A stretch of DNA of 5,579 nt from Thermoplasmata archaeon (GTDB taxonomy: Archaea > Thermoplasmatota > Thermoplasmata > Lutacidiplasmatales > UBA184): assembly GCA_030039525.1 (NCBI GenBank), contig JASHVI010000046.1:1-5579 (forward strand), in the 5' to 3' direction. Position numbers and translations under genes: made by a program. This document shows positions 1-5,579 of the stretch, piece after piece. The number at the start of each line of letters is the position of its first letter. Within the stretch, counting starts at the first letter, position 1. The notes beneath the pieces were generated by a model that had not been told where the DNA came from, made no database searches, and saw only the letters and a list, made by a program, of their open reading frames with translations.

Positions 1-128
1 ACTTCGATTGCGGCAGAGGTTCTGCCTAAGGGTCATGACGGGGAGCATCGGTGGGCCGGCGCCCGGGCGGGCCGCGGGCGCTGGGGGGAGCGGAGAACCA
101 TTTAGGCGCGGCGCGCGCTCGGGGCTCC
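1..128. other. Lead-in region without a confident gene
   Basis: No complete gene is supported here. The first 30 bases look less GC-rich than the rest. One frame (bases 3-29) reads eight codons and then TAA, so the 3' end of an upstream plus-strand gene could lie at the window edge, but eight codons cannot be identified. A perfect 6-base inverted repeat with a 3-base loop lies at 12-26. The frame that continues into the PHP gene is open from GTG 51, but across 93-105 it uses codons rare in this window (GGA, CAT, TTA), which fits promoter DNA better than coding DNA. Confidence 0.4.
95..105 (+). promoter_or_regulatory. Putative archaeal TATA-like box and BRE for the PHP gene
   Basis: A short AT-richer island (ATTTAG at 100-105, preceded by the purine-rich GAGAACC) stands out in very GC-rich surroundings. 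Its centre lies about 26-27 bases before GTG 129, the usual distance between an archaeal TATA box and the transcription start. A leaderless mRNA beginning at GTG 129 would fit. The match to the box A consensus is only partial, and the call depends on the organism being archaeal. Confidence 0.4.
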
Positions 129-854
129 GTGTCGCCCGCCCGGGCCCGCCGTGCCCCTCGACGCGCCCCGGCCGCTCTCCCGGCGGGGGCCCGGTACGAT
201 TTTCACTCGCACACTTTCCTGACCGACGGAAGCGCGGCGGCCACCGACATGTGGCGACAGGCCGAGGTGCTCGGCCATCGCGCGCTGGCCGTGACCGACC
301 ACCTCATGATGGAGGATCCGGCGCCGCTGCTCGAGCGGCTCCGTCAGGAGCGGGTACCGTTCGAGGGGTGCCGCATGGCGGCGCTGATCGGGGTGGAGAT
401 CAGCATGCTCCCGCCGGCCCGGATCGCCGACGCGGCGCGGGCCGCCCGGCGCGCCGGGGCCGAGGTCATCGTCGTGCACGGCGAGACGACCGCCGAGCCG
501 GTGTACCCGGGGACGAACCGGGCCGCGATCGTCTCCGGCGAGGTCGACGTCCTCGCCCACCCGGGACTGCTCAGCCTGCGCGACGCCGAGCTCGCCAAGG
601 CCCACGGGGTCGCGCTCGAGATCAGCCCCCGCCGGGGCCACTCGCTCTCGAACGGGCGCGTGGCGGCCCAGGCGCTGCGCGCGGGCGCTTCCCTCGTCGT
701 CGACTCGGACGCCCACGCTCCGGACCAGCTCGTCCCCTTCGAGACCGCCCGTCGGATCGCGGAGGGGGCGGGCGTGCCCCCGGGGGCGCTCGCTCGCGTG
801 CTCTCGGACGGGCCCCGCGAGATCGTGCGGCGCTGCCGCGGACGGTCGAGCTAG
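129..854 (+). CDS. PHP-domain phosphohydrolase, candidate histidinol-phosphatase
   Basis: This is a PHP-superfamily metal-dependent phosphoesterase of the small cytoplasmic subfamily often named 'histidinol phosphate phosphatase domain-containing protein'. From GTG 129 it is 241 residues. The expected PHP metal ligands are all visible: H26 and H28 (FHSHTF), D57-H58 (TDH), E90 (GVEI), H117 (VVHGET), H144 (AHPG), and D194 and H196 (DSDAH). The subfamily motifs PGTNRAAI and GHSLSNG are also intact. I chose GTG 129 because a TATA-like box lies about 27 bases upstream. GTG 51 is the alternative; it has GGGAG five bases before it and adds 26 Arg/Ala/Gly-rich residues unlike the family. The conserved domain begins at about base 195. 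The gene converges on the his operon, which lacks a dedicated phosphatase in this window, so dephosphorylation of histidinol phosphate is the likely role. Substrate cannot be read from sequence; other PHP proteins act on nucleotides or nucleic acids. Confidence 0.88.
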   Translation: MSPARARRAPRRAPAALPAGARYDFHSHTFLTDGSAAATDMWRQAEVLGHRALAVTDHLMMEDPAPLLERLRQERVPFEGCRMAALIGVEISMLPPARIADAARAARRAGAEVIVVHGETTAEPVYPGTNRAAIVSGEVDVLAHPGLLSLRDAELAKAHGVALEISPRRGHSLSNGRVAAQALRAGASLVVDSDAHAPDQLVPFETARRIAEGAGVPPGALARVLSDGPREIVRRCRGRSS

Positions 855-1500
855 CGAGGGCCCCGCCCGGATCCCCCGCCCGGGCCCGTTCGGCGAGCAC
901 CTCAAGAACGTCGGACCAGCCGACCCCCGCGGCCTCGAGGGCCACCGTCACGTGGTAGACCAGGTCGGCGGCCTCGCGCCGGACGGCCGCCCGGTCGCCT
1001 CGACCGGCGGCCACGATCAGCTCGATCGCCTCCTCCCCGACCTTCTTCAGCCGACGCTCCTCGTCGCGGAGCAGGGCCGCGGTGTACGAGCCGACCGGCC
1101 GCGTTCGGCTCCGCTCCGCCACGCGGGCTTCGAGCGCGGCCAGGACCGGAGAGCGCTGACGCTCCGCGCGCGGGTCCCCCTCCCCGAAGCAGCTGCGGAG
1201 TCCGGTGTGGCAGGTCGGGCCGGCCGGAACTCCCCGGAGCAGCAGGGCATCGGAGTCGCAGTCCCAGCGGGCCCCGACGATCCGCACCGTGTTCCCGGAG
1301 CTCTCCCCCTTGCGCCAGAGCCGGCCCCGGGACCGGCTGAACAGCACGAGCTGCCCCGAGCGACGCAGGCGTCGGTACGAGGCGGGGCTCGACCAGCCGA
1401 GCATGAGGACGGTGCCGTCCCCGTCGTCCTGTACGATCGTGGGCACCCGCGCGTCCTCGGCCCGGGGGCCGCGCCAGCCCGGCAGCCCCTGCCGGGTCAC
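622..1500 (-). CDS. hisIE: Bifunctional PRA-CH / PRA-PH, with a suspect C-terminal extension
   Basis: This fusion enzyme does two early cytoplasmic steps: PRATP pyrophosphohydrolysis (HisE domain) and PRAMP ring opening (HisI domain). HisI spans about residues 15-105, with SRSRGRLWRKGESSGN (55-70), the metal and catalytic cluster DCDSD (80-84), and CHTG..SCF (97-105). HisE spans about 116-207, with KKVGEEAIEL (152-161) and EAADLVYH (176-183). The GTG start overlaps the hisF stop by four bases and has a perfect GGAGGT six bases upstream. The frame stays open for 292 codons, whereas HisIE proteins are usually about 200-220 residues. Residues beyond about 207 are Arg/Pro/Gly-rich and, past base 854, are simply the antisense of the PHP gene. 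Adding one C to the C5 run at 873-877 would end the protein at 851, at about 216 residues, on a stop sharing CTAG with the PHP stop. I therefore trust the start and both domains but not the 3' end. Confidence 0.85.
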   Translation of the reverse strand: MTRQGLPGWRGPRAEDARVPTIVQDDGDGTVLMLGWSSPASYRRLRRSGQLVLFSRSRGRLWRKGESSGNTVRIVGARWDCDSDALLLRGVPAGPTCHTGLRSCFGEGDPRAERQRSPVLAALEARVAERSRTRPVGSYTAALLRDEERRLKKVGEEAIELIVAAGRGDRAAVRREAADLVYHVTVALEAAGVGWSDVLEVLAERARAGDPGGALASSTVRGSAARSRGARPRARERAPPGARPPPPRSDGRSRRGRAGPERGRPSRRRGKRPRAAPGPPRARSRASGPGGG

Positions 1501-2252
1501 GGCCGGACCTCCACCCCGCGGCGCGCGAGGTACGACTTGACGGCCCGCGGCGTCGTCGTGCCGTCGTGGAACATCCCGGCGGCGAGCGCCGCGTCGGCCC
1601 CGCCGGTCCGGAACGCCCGGTAGATCGCCGGCGCGTCCCCCGCCCCGCCCGAGGCGAGGATCGGCACCGGGACCGAGGCGCGGACCCGGCGGAGGAGCGC
1701 GAGGTCGTAGCCGCGCCGCGTCCCGTCGCGATCGATCGACGTCACGAGGATCTCGCCGGCCCCGCGCTCCGCGCCCTCGCGCGCCCAGGCCCCGACCTCG
1801 CGGCCGGTCGGACGGGCCCCCCCGTGGGAGTAGACCCGCCAGCGCCCGGGGGCCTCCCGGCGCACGTCGATCGCGAGGACGACGGCCTGCCGGCCGCACC
1901 GACGCGCGATGCGGTCGATCCGTGCCGGGTCGGCGAGGGCCCCGCTGTTCAGGCTCACCCGGTCCGAGCCCGCCGCGAGCAGCCCCTCGACCTGGGCCGC
2001 GCTGGAGATCCCGCCCCCGACGGTGAGCGGGATGGAGAGGGCCCGGGCGACCGATCGCACGGTCTCGGGGCGCAGGGGACGGCGCGTCGAGCCGTCGATC
2101 TGGAGGAGGACGATCTCGTCCGCGCCGTGGGCCTCGTACTCGGTCGCCCGCCGGACCGGATCGCCCCAGTCGCGCAGCTGGCCGAACCGGGTCCCCTTGA
2201 CCACCCGCCCGCCGGCGACGTCGAGGCAGACGACGAGACGACGGGCTACCAT
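1497..2252 (-). CDS. hisF: Imidazole glycerol phosphate synthase, cyclase subunit HisF
   Basis: This is the 251-residue (beta-alpha)8 cyclase that uses ammonia from HisH to turn PRFAR into imidazole glycerol phosphate and AICAR. Catalytic D11 (CLDV) and D129 (AIDV) are present, as are K19 in RVVKGTRF, the phosphate-binding VGGGIS (78-83), N102 (SLNSGA), TSIDRDG (171-177) followed by GYD, and ASGGAG (200-205). Length and spacing match Thermotoga HisF closely. The ATG start overlaps the hisB stop by seven bases, with GGAG five bases upstream inside hisB. One oddity is that the second-strand motif FLDITAS reads LLQIDGS, putting Gln at position 51 where Asp is expected. The phosphate sites are intact, so I take it to be functional HisF. 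HisA is ruled out by the N-terminal GRVVKGTRF..LRDWGDP signature and by a separate hisA next door. Confidence 0.95.
   Translation of the reverse strand: MVARRLVVCLDVAGGRVVKGTRFGQLRDWGDPVRRATEYEAHGADEIVLLQIDGSTRRPLRPETVRSVARALSIPLTVGGGISSAAQVEGLLAAGSDRVSLNSGALADPARIDRIARRCGRQAVVLAIDVRREAPGRWRVYSHGGARPTGREVGAWAREGAERGAGEILVTSIDRDGTRRGYDLALLRRVRASVPVPILASGGAGDAPAIYRAFRTGGADAALAAGMFHDGTTTPRAVKSYLARRGVEVRP
1507..1512 (-). promoter_or_regulatory. Shine-Dalgarno site of hisIE
   Basis: Read on the minus strand this is GGAGGT, a full match to the consensus, six bases before GTG at 1500-1498. It lies inside the last codons of hisF and fixes the GTG start that overlaps the hisF TGA as GTGA. It points to reinitiation or coupled translation of hisIE after hisF. 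Confidence 0.7.
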
Positions 2253-2842
2253 CCCGGCTCCACCGACCACTGCGGCGCCCCCTTGCGGGACCGGTGCGCG
2301 CGCGCCGGCTGCGCGGCGGTGCGGAACGCGAGCGCGAGCGCCTTCGCGGCCGCCTCCGACACGTGATGGGGGTCGTGACCCGCGAGCGCCCGGACATGCA
2401 GCGTCCAGCGGGCCTCCGTCGCCAGGGAGCGGAGGAAGTGGTCGACGAGCGCCGGGAACTCGCCCGAGATCTCGCAGTGCGGCCGGTCGGCGAGGTCGAG
2501 GGCGACCTGGACGAGCGCGTCGTCCATCGGGACGAGCGCGTCGCCGACGCGGAGGCGCGGGGCCGTCCCGAGCGCGGTGCGGATCGCCCGGCCGAGCGTG
2601 AGGGCCGCGTCCTCGACGAGGTGGTGGTCGAGGTCGCCCGTCCCGCGGAGCTTGAGGTCGAGGCGCGCCCAGGCGGCGAACGTCTCGATCAGGTGGGCGA
2701 CGAAGGGCTCCGGAAGCGACACGTCGATCCGCGGGCTCTCCCCCCGCGCCGCCCGGACCGACACGGCGACCGTGCTCTCGCGCGAGCGACGCACGACACG
2801 CGCCGAGCCCATCGGGGAGGGCGGCGCCGGGGATCGGCTCAT
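2246..2842 (-). CDS. hisB: Imidazoleglycerol-phosphate dehydratase HisB
   Basis: This is a monofunctional manganese-dependent IGP dehydratase of 198 residues, without the phosphatase domain of enterobacterial HisB. It makes imidazole acetol phosphate, the HisC substrate. The metal ligands of the family can be placed: H50 (FVAHLIETF), H73-H74 and E77 (LDHHLVED), H135 (LVDHFLRS), and H159-H160 and E163 (DPHHVSEAA). RPHCEISGEFP (120-130) and the LAGHD loop also match. The bacterial GFxDHML motif is replaced by PFVAHLIETF, close to the shortened form I recall from archaeal HisB such as Sulfolobus, which supports archaeal origin. ATG overlaps the hisA stop as ATGA, with GAGGAG five bases upstream inside hisA. 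A second Met at residue 11 lacks a Shine-Dalgarno sequence and is less likely. The last 25 or so residues, after the HHxxE helix, are basic and not conserved. Confidence 0.93.
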   Translation of the reverse strand: MSRSPAPPSPMGSARVVRRSRESTVAVSVRAARGESPRIDVSLPEPFVAHLIETFAAWARLDLKLRGTGDLDHHLVEDAALTLGRAIRTALGTAPRLRVGDALVPMDDALVQVALDLADRPHCEISGEFPALVDHFLRSLATEARWTLHVRALAGHDPHHVSEAAAKALALAFRTAAQPARAHRSRKGAPQWSVEPGW

Positions 2843-3549
2843 CGGAACTCCTCGGCGAGCACCGACTCCGGCAGGGCTCCCGCGACGAGGGCGTGGCCGA
2901 CGACCGCGGCGTCCGCTCCGGCGGCGGCGAGCCGCCGCAGATCGTCGCGGCCGCCGATCCCCCCCGCGGCCCGGAGCTCGCCGGCGTAGCGCCGGCGCAG
3001 CCGCGCGACCTCGGCCTCGGGCGCGCCCCGCCCGGTCCCCTCGGACGCGACCTCGGTGTAGAGGACGGATCGGACCCCGAGCCCATCGAGCTCGTCGAGG
3101 GCCTCTTCGAGCGTCGGCCCGTCGCGGGTCCACCCTTCGAGGCGGAGGCGGCCCCGCTCGACGTCCAGGCAGACGGTCAACCGGCCCCCGAACCGCCCGA
3201 CGACCTCCTCGCGCCAGGCCGGGTCGCTCCAGAACCGGGTGGCGACGAGCACCCGGTCCGCCCCCGCCGAGAGCCACCCCTCGATCCCCTCGACGCTCCG
3301 CACCCCACCGCCAACGGTGATCGGGATCGGCACGGAGCCCAGGAGCGATCGGGCGGCCCGGGCCGACGCGGAGGCCGAGCCCTCGGCCCCGTCGAGGTCG
3401 ACGAGGTGCAGGGCCCGGGCGCCGGCCCGGACCCATCGCTCGGCCCAGGGGGCCGGATCGCCGAGGTCCGTCGCGCCGCTCCCGCGGACCCCGCGGACCC
3501 GCTTCACGACCCGACCGGACTCGAGGTCGATCCCCGGGATCACGATCAT
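2839..3549 (-). CDS. hisA: ProFAR isomerase HisA
   Basis: This 236-residue (beta-alpha)8 enzyme performs the Amadori isomerisation of ProFAR to PRFAR, the substrate of HisF. Visible marks are the N-terminal IPGIDLESGRVVKRVRG with catalytic D8, LHLVDLDGA (48-56), the first phosphate site ITVGGGVRS (77-85), D129 in CLDV followed by the GW of the fourth-strand region, and the second phosphate site RAAGGIGG (193-200) with GHALVAG near the end. The motif usually written YTDISRDGT reads YTEVASEGT, so the acid position equivalent to D175/D176 of PriA and Salmonella HisA is E166. ATG overlaps the hisH stop as ATGA, and GGAGG lies seven bases upstream. The HisF signatures (KGTRF, SIDRDG) are absent, and the pairing with hisF in one operon supports the assignment. 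Nothing here shows a PriA-type dual role with tryptophan synthesis. Confidence 0.94.
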   Translation of the reverse strand: MIVIPGIDLESGRVVKRVRGVRGSGATDLGDPAPWAERWVRAGARALHLVDLDGAEGSASASARAARSLLGSVPIPITVGGGVRSVEGIEGWLSAGADRVLVATRFWSDPAWREEVVGRFGGRLTVCLDVERGRLRLEGWTRDGPTLEEALDELDGLGVRSVLYTEVASEGTGRGAPEAEVARLRRRYAGELRAAGGIGGRDDLRRLAAAGADAAVVGHALVAGALPESVLAEEFR

Positions 3550-4163
3550 CGCTCGGCCTCCACGCGCGCGACGAAGTTCCGAAGGACGCGCGCCCCGGTC
3601 GGCCCGGAGATCTCCGGGTGGAACTGCACTCCGGCGAGCGGGCCTCGCTCCGAGGCGCTGGGGAACCGCTCCCCCCGGTACGCGGTCGCGGCCGCCCGCG
3701 ACGCTCCCCCGGGGGGGGCCCGGTAGCTGTGGGCGAAGTAGACGTAGCTCCCCTCCGGAACCTCGCGGAGCAGCCAGGAGTCCCGCCGGATCCGCTCCAG
3801 CCGGCTCCAGCCGAGGTGGGGGCGACGGGGCGAGCCGAGACGGCGGACCCGCCCGGGGAAGAGCCCGAGGCCCCGCACCCCGGGCGACTCCTCGCTGGCC
3901 TCGAACAGGGCCTGGTACCCGGCGCAGATGCCGAGGATCGGAACGCCCTCGTTCGCCCACTGGCGGATGCGAGCGGTCCCCGGCCGCAAAGCGCCCGCGG
4001 CGGTGCCGAAGGCGCTGACCCCCGCGAGAACCAGCCCGCGCGGCCGCCCCTCCCACCGGTCGGTCCGGCGCCAACGGACCCGGGCGCCCGCCCGCTCGAG
4101 CCCCCGACGCAGTCGTCCGAAGTTCCCCGCGGGCGTCCGCACCACGTCGACGCTCACGGTCAC
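3546..4163 (-). CDS. hisH: Imidazole glycerol phosphate synthase, glutaminase subunit HisH
   Basis: This is a 205-residue class I glutamine amidotransferase that hydrolyses glutamine and passes ammonia to HisF. The triad is C80 (GICAGYQ), H182 and E184 (GVQFHPE). The N-terminal GN (13-14), FG at 52-53, PHLGW (115-119) and YFAHSYRA (142-149) follow the HisH pattern. The GTG start overlaps the hisC stop as GTGA with GGGGAG seven bases upstream; a start two codons later (GTG at 4157) is possible. Departures from the family are AGVS (47-50) where HisH usually has the oxyanion-strand PGVG, Ser for Asn after PHLGW, and Ile at 185 where the usual Lys of HPEKS pairs with HisF. These do not remove catalytic residues, and the neighbours hisA and hisF make another amidotransferase unlikely. 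Confidence 0.92.
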   Translation of the reverse strand: MTVSVDVVRTPAGNFGRLRRGLERAGARVRWRRTDRWEGRPRGLVLAGVSAFGTAAGALRPGTARIRQWANEGVPILGICAGYQALFEASEESPGVRGLGLFPGRVRRLGSPRRPHLGWSRLERIRRDSWLLREVPEGSYVYFAHSYRAPPGGASRAAATAYRGERFPSASERGPLAGVQFHPEISGPTGARVLRNFVARVEAER

Positions 4164-5242
4164 GTCCCCGCTCCCCGCCCCTGGGCGAGCTCCGGCAGGA
4201 CGGCGTCGATCGCCGAGAGCAGGGCCCGGCGCTCGGCCGGGGAGCCGATCGAGATCCGAACCGGACCCGGGCACGCCGGGGTCGGAGCGCAAAGCCGGAC
4301 GAGGACCGAACGGGCCCGCAACGCCGCGGCGAGCGACGCTCCCGGGACGGGGGGATAGGTGTAGAGGAAGTTGGCCACAGACGGGAAGACCCGGAACCCG
4401 CGGTTCCGGAGGGCCCGGGTGAGCTGCGGTCGCTCGCGGTCGACCTCGCGGACCGACGAACGGACGAACTCGGAATGGGCGAGGGCGACGAGGCCGGTCC
4501 GCTCGGCAATCGAGTCGACCGTGAACGGGGTCTGGACCCGCGCGAGCCGCTCGATGAGTGGCTCGGGGCCGACGCCGTAGCCGAGTCGCAGACCGGCGAG
4601 GCCCCAGGCCTTCGAGAACGTGCGGACGAAGAGGACGTTCCCGAGATGGAACCCCGGCGTCCAGAGGTCGGCGCCGTCGTACTCGAAGTAGGCCTCGTCG
4701 ACCACGACGATCCCCCGGACGGCCCGGGCGATCCGCTGGAGGGCCCGGGCCGAGAGCCGGACGCCGGTGGGGGCCCCCGGTGAGGCGAGGAAGAAAACGT
4801 CGATCCCGTGGGCGAAGGCGGAGCCCCCGGGCGGCCGGAACGACGGGCCCGCGACGACCGACCGGACCGAGGCGCCCACGCGACGGGCGAAGATCCCGTA
4901 GAGGTCGTACGTCGGCAGGAGCACGGCGGCGCGGCGACCGGGGCCGAGGTACGCCCGGGCGACGAGGTCGAGGATCTCGTCCGAGCCGTTGCCGACGACG
5001 AGCTGACCCTCGGGACGACCGAACCGCCTCGCCAGCGCGCCCCGGAGGGCCCCGGCGTGCGCGGAGCCGTACCGGTTGAGCGAGGCGGTCGCGGCGATGC
5101 GACCGATGCTCCGGACGGCCGGGTTCGGCCGCGGGTTCGTGTTGTTGTCGAGCCGGACGAGGCCGGGAGCGAGGTCGGTGTACGAGGGCCAACCGGGGTC
5201 CGGGGGTCCGGCCGATCTGGCCCCCGCGAGAGCTCGCGCCAT
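4160..5242 (-). CDS. hisC: Histidinol-phosphate aminotransferase HisC
   Basis: This is a fold-type I PLP aminotransferase of 360 residues that converts imidazole acetol phosphate to histidinol phosphate with glutamate as donor. LDNNTNPRPNP (31-41) is the substrate-end N-terminal motif. GNGSDEI (84-90) contacts the cofactor phosphate, SPGAPTG (154-160) is the PN-APTG-like loop, VDEAYFEY (181-188) carries the cofactor-ring Asp, and TFSKAWGLAGLRLGY (208-222) has the Schiff-base K211 and R219. VRISIG (328-333) carries the carboxylate-binding Arg. ATG lies one base after the hisD stop, with a GGGGAGGG tract just upstream overlapping the end of hisD. About 20 Ala/Gly/Pro-rich residues precede the conserved part, which is common. 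The operon position between hisD and hisH supports HisC over other class I/II aminotransferases. Confidence 0.95.
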   Translation of the reverse strand: MARALAGARSAGPPDPGWPSYTDLAPGLVRLDNNTNPRPNPAVRSIGRIAATASLNRYGSAHAGALRGALARRFGRPEGQLVVGNGSDEILDLVARAYLGPGRRAAVLLPTYDLYGIFARRVGASVRSVVAGPSFRPPGGSAFAHGIDVFFLASPGAPTGVRLSARALQRIARAVRGIVVVDEAYFEYDGADLWTPGFHLGNVLFVRTFSKAWGLAGLRLGYGVGPEPLIERLARVQTPFTVDSIAERTGLVALAHSEFVRSSVREVDRERPQLTRALRNRGFRVFPSVANFLYTYPPVPGASLAAALRARSVLVRLCAPTPACPGPVRISIGSPAERRALLSAIDAVLPELAQGRGAGT

Positions 5243-5243
5243 C

Positions 5244-5579
5244 CTACCCTCCCCCGCCGCGCAAGCGGCCCGTCGAGCGGGCCATCATCGCCTCCGCATG
5301 GGCGGCCATCCCCTCGGCGCCGGCGATCGCGGCGCCGAGCGGCGCGAGCCGTCGCGCGTCCGTCGGGGTGAGGCGCTGGACCGAGACCCACCGGCCGAGA
5401 TCGTAGACGCTGAGGCCGCCGGAGAACCTCGCGGTGCCCATCACCGGGAGGATGTGGTTGGTCCCGGAGACGTAGTCGCCGAACGGCACGCTGCTGTACG
5501 GGCCGAGGAAGGCGGCGCCGCAGGCCGGCAGGCGGTCCCGCCAGCGCTCGGGCCGACGCGTGGCCACGAACAGGCTCTC
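5244..5579 (-). CDS. hisD: Histidinol dehydrogenase HisD, C-terminal part (cut by window edge)
   Basis: Only the last 111 residues are inside the window; the rest of a protein that is normally about 420-430 residues lies beyond the right edge. HisD oxidises histidinol to histidine in two NAD-dependent steps at a zinc site. Visible motifs are AIFLGPY-like AAFLGPY (22-28 of the fragment), FGDYVSGTNHILP with the zinc ligand Asp at fragment residue 35, GTARFSGGLSVYD (48-60), and AEGMAAHAEAM with the C-terminal zinc ligand His at residue 94. The catalytic Glu-His pair would be upstream, outside the window. The protein ends in a short Gly-rich tail and a TAG, one base before the hisC ATG. It is the first his gene seen here; hisG could lie further upstream, but that is not visible. 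Confidence 0.95.
   Translation of the reverse strand, partial: ESLFVATRRPERWRDRLPACGAAFLGPYSSVPFGDYVSGTNHILPVMGTARFSGGLSVYDLGRWVSVQRLTPTDARRLAPLGAAIAGAEGMAAHAEAMMARSTGRLRGGGG

Noticed and set aside
51..128. Extended N-terminus of the PHP protein from GTG 51
   Set aside because: It contains codons rare in this window over a TATA-like island and adds residues unlike the family. GGGAG upstream keeps it possible, so it is mentioned only as an alternative start.
851..890. GC-rich inverted segments between the PHP and hisIE genes as a bidirectional terminator
   Set aside because: GGGCCC and CCCGGG blocks are present, but I could not draw one convincing stem and there is no T-tract on either strand.
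8..958. Plus-strand frame of 316 codons over the PHP gene
   Set aside because: It is an Arg/Gly/Pro-rich shadow in another frame with no recognisable domain, whereas the PHP frame has complete metal-binding motifs.
4762..4782. HisC loop SPGAPTG lacking the second Asn of the PNNPTG motif
   Set aside because: I recall Ala before PTG in other HisC proteins (PNAPTG), so I do not count it as unusual.
952..4783. Plus-strand open frames opposite the his genes (for example 952-1623, 1566-2366, 2294-2989, 3618-4358)
   Set aside because: They lie antisense to confidently assigned genes, have biased low-complexity composition and show no family motifs. Such frames are expected in very GC-rich DNA.
2839..5391. 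Minus-strand frame of 850 codons crossing hisC, hisH and hisA
   Set aside because: Only its last part (from 3549 down) is a real protein, HisA. The rest is an Arg/Pro/Ser-rich shadow of hisD, hisC and hisH, kept open by the very high GC content.

Overview
The window holds the 3' part of a tightly packed histidine biosynthesis operon on the minus strand, plus one plus-strand PHP-domain phosphohydrolase gene that runs toward it. The DNA is extremely GC-rich, and codon third positions are almost always G or C. Several traits suggest a GC-rich archaeon, perhaps a member of Thermoplasmatota. These are a HisB of the short archaeal style (an AHL motif in place of the bacterial DHM motif), a PHP protein of the subfamily usually named 'histidinol phosphate phosphatase domain-containing', and a TATA-like box placed for a leaderless transcript. 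The lineage is an inference; a GC-rich bacterium is not excluded.

Layout from left to right. Bases 1-128 are a non-coding lead-in with a small hairpin and a putative archaeal promoter. A PHP-family phosphohydrolase gene follows on the plus strand (129-854). All remaining genes are on the minus strand and are transcribed from right to left: hisD (3' end only, 5244-5579), hisC (4160-5242), hisH (3546-4163), hisA (2839-3549), hisB (2246-2842), hisF (1497-2252) and hisIE (open to 622, probably really ending near 851). The only non-coding base inside the operon is the single one between hisD and hisC. The other five junctions are overlaps of 4 or 7 bases, and each start has a purine-rich Shine-Dalgarno-like stretch inside the preceding gene, so translational coupling is expected.

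Together these genes cover PRPP-ATP hydrolysis and PRAMP ring opening (HisIE), ProFAR isomerisation (HisA), imidazole ring closure with glutamine-derived ammonia (HisH/HisF), dehydration (HisB), transamination (HisC) and the final two-step oxidation (HisD). The dephosphorylation step is missing from the minus-strand genes, and the convergent PHP protein is the natural local candidate. hisG is not in the window.

I found no mobile element, RNA gene, CRISPR array or new multigene system. The points worth a second look are the hisIE 3' end, which runs 233 bases antisense into the PHP gene and looks like a frameshift, and several substitutions at normally conserved positions of HisH, HisF and HisA.
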